Source: RGIG3009 sp964389495 (lineage in GTDB: Bacteria; Bacillota; Clostridia; Oscillospirales; Acutalibacteraceae). Taken from it: a DNA stretch of 7,824 bases. Location of the stretch: contig CAYMDU010000080.1 of NCBI GenBank assembly GCA_964389495.1, positions 1 to 7,824 of the forward strand, read 5' to 3'. Below are positions 5,580 through 7,824 of this stretch, in pieces. Position 1 is the stretch's first letter. Every line of letters begins with the position of its first letter. Made by a program: the position numbers and the translations under genes. The notes beneath the pieces were generated by a model. That model was not told the origin of the DNA and did not search any database. It worked only from the letters and a program-made list of their open reading frames with translations.

Positions 5580-6020
5580 TTAGATCACCTCAGCCTTTCC
5601 GCCCGCAGCTTCGATCTTCGCCTTAGCTGCTTCAGAATAGGCTGCTGCTTTCACAGTCAGTTTCTTGGTCAACGACCCGTTGGCCAATACCTTCACACCG
5701 TCATAGGTCTTTTTCACAAGACCGGCGTTCTTCATTGCTTCCACATCCACAACGGCACCGTCCTCAAACGCATTGAGGGCCGCAATGTTGATCGTGGCGT
5801 AGTTGGTTGCAAAAATGTTCACGAAACCTCTTTTGGGGATTCGTCTTTGCAAAGGCATCTGGCCGCCTTCAAAACCAACGCGCATTCCGCGACCGGCACG
5901 AGCCTTTTGGCCTTTGTGACCTTTACCCGCGGTTTTGCCTTGGCCGGAACCATGACCTCTGCCGATTCTCTTAGACTCCCGAACAGAACCGGGCGCCGGA
6001 GAAAGCTCTTGCAGCTTCAT
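5580..6020 (-). CDS. rplO: 50S ribosomal protein L15
   Basis: L15 is a late-assembling 50S protein that bridges several 23S rRNA domains. The protein has 146 residues, the standard size. The glycine- and lysine-rich extended N-terminus is obvious: MKLQELSPAPGSVRESKRIG (1-20), RGHGSGQGKTAGKGHKGQKA (21-40), then RAGRGMRVGFEGGQMPLQRR (41-60) and IPKRGFVN. The globular C-terminal part (about 75-146) ends in an alanine-rich helix AAAYSEAAKAKIEAAGGKAEV. The ATG at 6020 follows a full AAGGAGGTG SD. The stop TAA at 5582-5580 lies one nt from the secY GTG, and the secY SD is within its last codons. It follows rpmD after 28 nt. Confidence 0.98.
   Translation of the reverse strand: MKLQELSPAPGSVRESKRIGRGHGSGQGKTAGKGHKGQKARAGRGMRVGFEGGQMPLQRRIPKRGFVNIFATNYATINIAALNAFEDGAVVDVEAMKNAGLVKKTYDGVKVLANGSLTKKLTVKAAAYSEAAKAKIEAAGGKAEVI
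5583..5591 (-). promoter_or_regulatory. Shine-Dalgarno sequence that sets the GTG start of secY
   Basis: GAGGTGATC overlaps the last codons of rplO and is complementary to the 16S rRNA tail. Its GAGGTG core ends 7 nt before the GTG at 5578-5576. This supports GTG as the secY start, and ribosomes finishing rplO are positioned to reinitiate. Confidence 0.85.
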
Positions 6021-6048
6021 AATATTCGCACCTCCTTGCTCGATTTGG

Positions 6049-6246
6049 TTATTCTTCTGTTACCTCGACGAGGTGGATGATTTTTGCCACCTTACCCTGA
6101 GTCGCAGCGTTAGCCGGTTGGCACACGGTGTCGCCGATCTTACGCAGACCCAACGAATTGGCAGTGGCAATCTGATCTTTCTTGGAACCGATCAGGCTGC
6201 GAACCAGCTTCACGGTCAGAGTCGCCTCTTTTGCCTTTTTAGCCAT
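6049..6246 (-). CDS. rpmD: 50S ribosomal protein L30
   Basis: L30 is a small 50S protein bound to 23S rRNA. The chain has 65 residues, slightly longer than the common 58-61 because of a lysine-rich start (MAKKAKEA) and a short acidic tail (EVTEE). The core fits the family: LTVKLVRSLIGSKKDQIATA (10-29), NSLGLRKIGDTV (30-41) and the final strand GKVAKIIHLVEV (51-62). The middle stretch CQPANAATQ (42-50) replaces the more usual acidic VPDNPAVRG-like segment, which is a mild divergence. The ATG at 6246 follows AGGAGGG, 15 nt after the rpsE stop. Position between rpsE and rplO is the standard spc order, so identity is secure despite the short length. Confidence 0.96.
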   Translation of the reverse strand: MAKKAKEATLTVKLVRSLIGSKKDQIATANSLGLRKIGDTVCQPANAATQGKVAKIIHLVEVTEE

Positions 6247-6261
6247 TGGTATGCCCTCCTG

Positions 6262-6762
6262 TTAACCTAAGATTTCCTTGGCAGTTTTGCCACGGATAGC
6301 AGCCGCCTCTTCGGCACTGCGCAACTGCATCAGGCCGTTCATCGCAGCACTGACAACATTGTAGGGGTTGTTGGAGCGGAGAGCCTTTGTACGGATATCT
6401 TTGATACCGGCAGCCTCCACCACCGCACGCACTGCACCGCCGGCAATACAACCGGTACCGGGAGCAGCGGGTTTCATCAACACACGGCCGGCACCAAAAG
6501 CACCGATAACCTCGTGGGGAATGGTGTTTCCTTTCAGAGAAACCTTCACCAAATGCTTTTTCGCATCCTCGATGCCCTTGCGGATGGCATCCGGAACTTC
6601 GCCGGCTTTGCCGGTGCCGAAGCCCACGGTGCCTTTGCCATCGCCCACAACCACCAGTGCGGCGAATTTCATCACACGGCCGCCCTTGACGGTCTTGCTA
6701 ACGCGATTGATGGCAACGACGGTTTCGTTATACTCGTCGTGCATTTCTTCTCTTCTGGCCAA
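6262..6762 (-). CDS. rpsE: 30S ribosomal protein S5 (TTG start)
   Basis: S5 lies at the mRNA entry side of the 30S, contributes to decoding fidelity and forms part of the spectinomycin site. The protein has 166 residues, typical for Bacillota. The N-terminal double-strand RNA-binding fold spans about 13-76, with the spectinomycin-loop region AINRVSKTVKGGR (17-29) and GKGTVGFGTGKAGEVPDAIR (42-61). The C-terminal domain contains GAGRVLMKPAAPGTGCIAGG (90-109), VRAVVEAAGIKDI and LRSNNPYNVVSAAMNGL. The best start is TTG at 6762-6760: AGGAGG (6775-6770) is 7 nt upstream and the product begins MARREE, as S5 commonly starts with MAR. The next in-frame ATG (6744) is 25 nt from that SD. No residues in the core are missing. 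Confidence 0.97.
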   Translation of the reverse strand: MARREEMHDEYNETVVAINRVSKTVKGGRVMKFAALVVVGDGKGTVGFGTGKAGEVPDAIRKGIEDAKKHLVKVSLKGNTIPHEVIGAFGAGRVLMKPAAPGTGCIAGGAVRAVVEAAGIKDIRTKALRSNNPYNVVSAAMNGLMQLRSAEEAAAIRGKTAKEILG

Positions 6763-6769
6763 AGTATTT

Positions 6770-6775
6770 CCTCCT
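6770..6775 (-). promoter_or_regulatory. Shine-Dalgarno sequence that sets the TTG start of rpsE
   Basis: AGGAGG on the minus strand ends 7 nt before the TTG at 6762-6760 and 25 nt before the first in-frame ATG at 6744. The spacing decides for TTG. Confidence 0.8.
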
Positions 6776-6780
6776 CTTCC

Positions 6781-7140
6781 TTAGAATTTGAGGCCACCCT
6801 CGCGGGCGCCTTCGGCCAACTCCTGAACACGGCCGTGATAAATGTAACCGCCTCTGTCGAAAACGACAGTTTCAATACCCTTTTCCAGAGCACGCTTGGC
6901 AACCAATTCGCCAACCTTGCGGGCCGCGGCTTTGTTGCCACCGGTCATGCCGAAATATTTTTCCGTGCTGGAAGCGGCAACGATCGTGACGCCTTTGACA
7001 TCATCAATCACTTGGGCATAGATGTGATTCAAAGAGCGAAACACATTCAAGCGGGGGCACTCAGCGGTGCCGGAAATCTTGCTGCGCACACGCACATGAC
7101 GGTGCAAGCGCGCCTTGTTGCTGTCTTTCTTGCTGACCAT
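6781..7140 (-). CDS. rplR: 50S ribosomal protein L18
   Basis: L18 binds 5S rRNA and helps dock it, with L5 and L25-type proteins, onto the 50S central protuberance. The protein has 119 residues, normal for the family. The basic N-terminus (MVSKKDSNKARLHRHVRVRS, 1-20) is followed by KISGTAECPRLNVFRSLNHI (21-40), YAQVIDDVKGVTIVAASST (41-59), the helix NKAAARKVGELVAKRALEKG (69-88) and the signature end TVVFDRGGYIYHGRVQELAE (91-110) then GAREGGLKF. The ATG at 7140 follows AAGGAGGAG, which begins within the rplF TAA stop (TAAGGAGGAG), so termination and reinitiation overlap. It is 18 nt before rpsE. Confidence 0.98.
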   Translation of the reverse strand: MVSKKDSNKARLHRHVRVRSKISGTAECPRLNVFRSLNHIYAQVIDDVKGVTIVAASSTEKYFGMTGGNKAAARKVGELVAKRALEKGIETVVFDRGGYIYHGRVQELAEGAREGGLKF

Positions 7141-7156
7141 GCTTGTTCACTCCTCC

Positions 7157-7705
7157 TTACTTCTTGCCCTTGGCACCGGTCTTACCTTCCTTGCGGCGGA
7201 TATGCTCGGTGACATACTTGATGCCCTTGCCCTTATACGGCTCCGGCGGGCGCTTCTCGCGAACCTCGGCAGCAAACTGACCAACCAGTTGCTTGTCGGG
7301 ACCGCTGATGATGATTTTGTTGGGGTTCGGAACCTCAATGGAGATGCCGGGGATTTCGCTCACGGTCACCTGATGGCTGTAACCCAGGTTCATGACCAAA
7401 TCCTTCCCCTGCTTGGCAACACGGTAGCCGACACCGTTCACTTCCAGCTCTTTGCTGAAACCGGTGGCAACACCCTGCACCATGTTGTTGATCAATGTAC
7501 GAGTCAGGCCGTGGAGTGCACGGTTTTCTTTCTCGTCGTTGGGGCGCGAAACCAAAATTTCGTTGCCTTCAACCGTGATGGTCAAATTGGGATGTACCTT
7601 TTGGGTGAGTTCACCCTTGGGACCCTTTGCCGTTACAACGCCGTCTTTCAGGGTCACCTGAACACCGGCGGGAATGGTAATGGGTTTGCGTCCGATTCTC
7701 GACAT
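7157..7705 (-). CDS. rplF: 50S ribosomal protein L6
   Basis: L6 lies at the base of the L7/L12 stalk next to the sarcin-ricin loop and supports binding of the translational GTPases. The protein has 182 residues, close to the usual 176-180, the excess being a lysine-rich tail (RRKEGKTGAKGKK). Two repeated alpha/beta domains are visible, about 1-81 (MSRIGRKPITIPAGVQVTLK onwards) and about 82-165 (TGFSKELEVNGVGYRVAKQG onwards). The family signature PEPYKGKGIKY is at 154-164. The ATG at 7705 follows GGGAGGAT. The SD begins at the rpsH stop (TAAGGGGGAGG), and the gap is 15 nt. Confidence 0.98.
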   Translation of the reverse strand: MSRIGRKPITIPAGVQVTLKDGVVTAKGPKGELTQKVHPNLTITVEGNEILVSRPNDEKENRALHGLTRTLINNMVQGVATGFSKELEVNGVGYRVAKQGKDLVMNLGYSHQVTVSEIPGISIEVPNPNKIIISGPDKQLVGQFAAEVREKRPPEPYKGKGIKYVTEHIRRKEGKTGAKGKK

Positions 7706-7720
7706 TTTACATCCTCCCCC

Positions 7721-7824
7721 TTACCACACAAATGCGAGGACTTCGCCGCCCACATGTTCTTTGCGGGCTTTTTTATCGGTCATAACACCCTTCGATGTTG
7801 ACACGATGGCGGTGCCGATGCCTT
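7721..7824 (-). CDS. rpsH: 30S ribosomal protein S8, 3' end (partial at window edge)
   Basis: S8 is a primary 16S rRNA binder of the central domain and, in E. coli, the translational repressor of the spc operon. Only the last 33 codons are in the window; the start is beyond position 7824. The readable residues begin GIGTAIVSTSKGVMTDKKAR and end in KEHVGGEVLAFVW before TAA at 7723-7721. The STSKGVM(T/S)DKxAR and GGEVLAxVW blocks are the conserved S8 C-terminal RNA-binding region. Its place directly upstream of rplF is standard. Nothing odd is visible in the part shown. Confidence 0.96.
   Translation of the reverse strand, partial: GIGTAIVSTSKGVMTDKKARKEHVGGEVLAFVW

Overview
The window is a stretch of the conserved bacterial ribosomal-protein supercluster (end of the spc operon plus the alpha operon). 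All genes are on the minus strand, so transcription runs from high to low coordinates. In that order it holds: rpsH (3' end only), rplF, rplR, rpsE, rpmD, rplO, secY, adk, map, infA, rpmJ, rpsM, rpsK, rpsD and rpoA (5' part only). Every gene is recognisable by family-specific motifs and near-full family length. Nothing is broken, inserted or duplicated. I see no RNA gene, mobile element, CRISPR array, convincing promoter or intrinsic terminator, so the window is probably the interior of one long transcript.

The gene order secY-adk-map-infA-rpmJ-rpsM-rpsK-rpsD-rpoA, with rpsD inside the alpha cluster, is the arrangement familiar in Clostridia (Bacillota). Strong Shine-Dalgarno (SD) sequences before almost every gene, TAA at 13 of the 14 visible stops, and Cys4 zinc forms of S4 and adenylate kinase fit that. 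Base composition looks moderately GC-rich (mid-50s %, by eye, not computed), which with the protein sequences points towards an Oscillospirales/Ruminococcaceae-like bacterium. That placement is inference.

Layout: 7721-4241 is the spc part (S8 end, L6, L18, S5, L30, L15, SecY), with gaps of 1-28 nt. A 98-nt spacer with a long GC-rich hairpin precedes adk. Positions 4142-2522 hold adk, map and infA, tightly packed. Positions 2455-844 hold rpmJ, rpsM, rpsK and rpsD; the rpsM leader carries a GC hairpin. A 98-nt spacer with several short stems, one of which can mask the ribosome-binding site, separates rpsD from rpoA.

The genes couple ribosome assembly (S4, S5, S8, S11, S13, L6, L15, L18, L30, L36) with initiation (IF1), removal of the first methionine (MetAP), membrane insertion of nascent proteins (SecY), nucleotide balance (Adk) and transcription (RpoA). 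I found no undescribed system. The points most worth a second look are the structured spacers before the two non-ribosomal genes adk and rpoA, a tiny reading frame overlapping the rpoA start, a TTG start for rpsE, and the lack of the small KOW-domain gene often found between map and infA.
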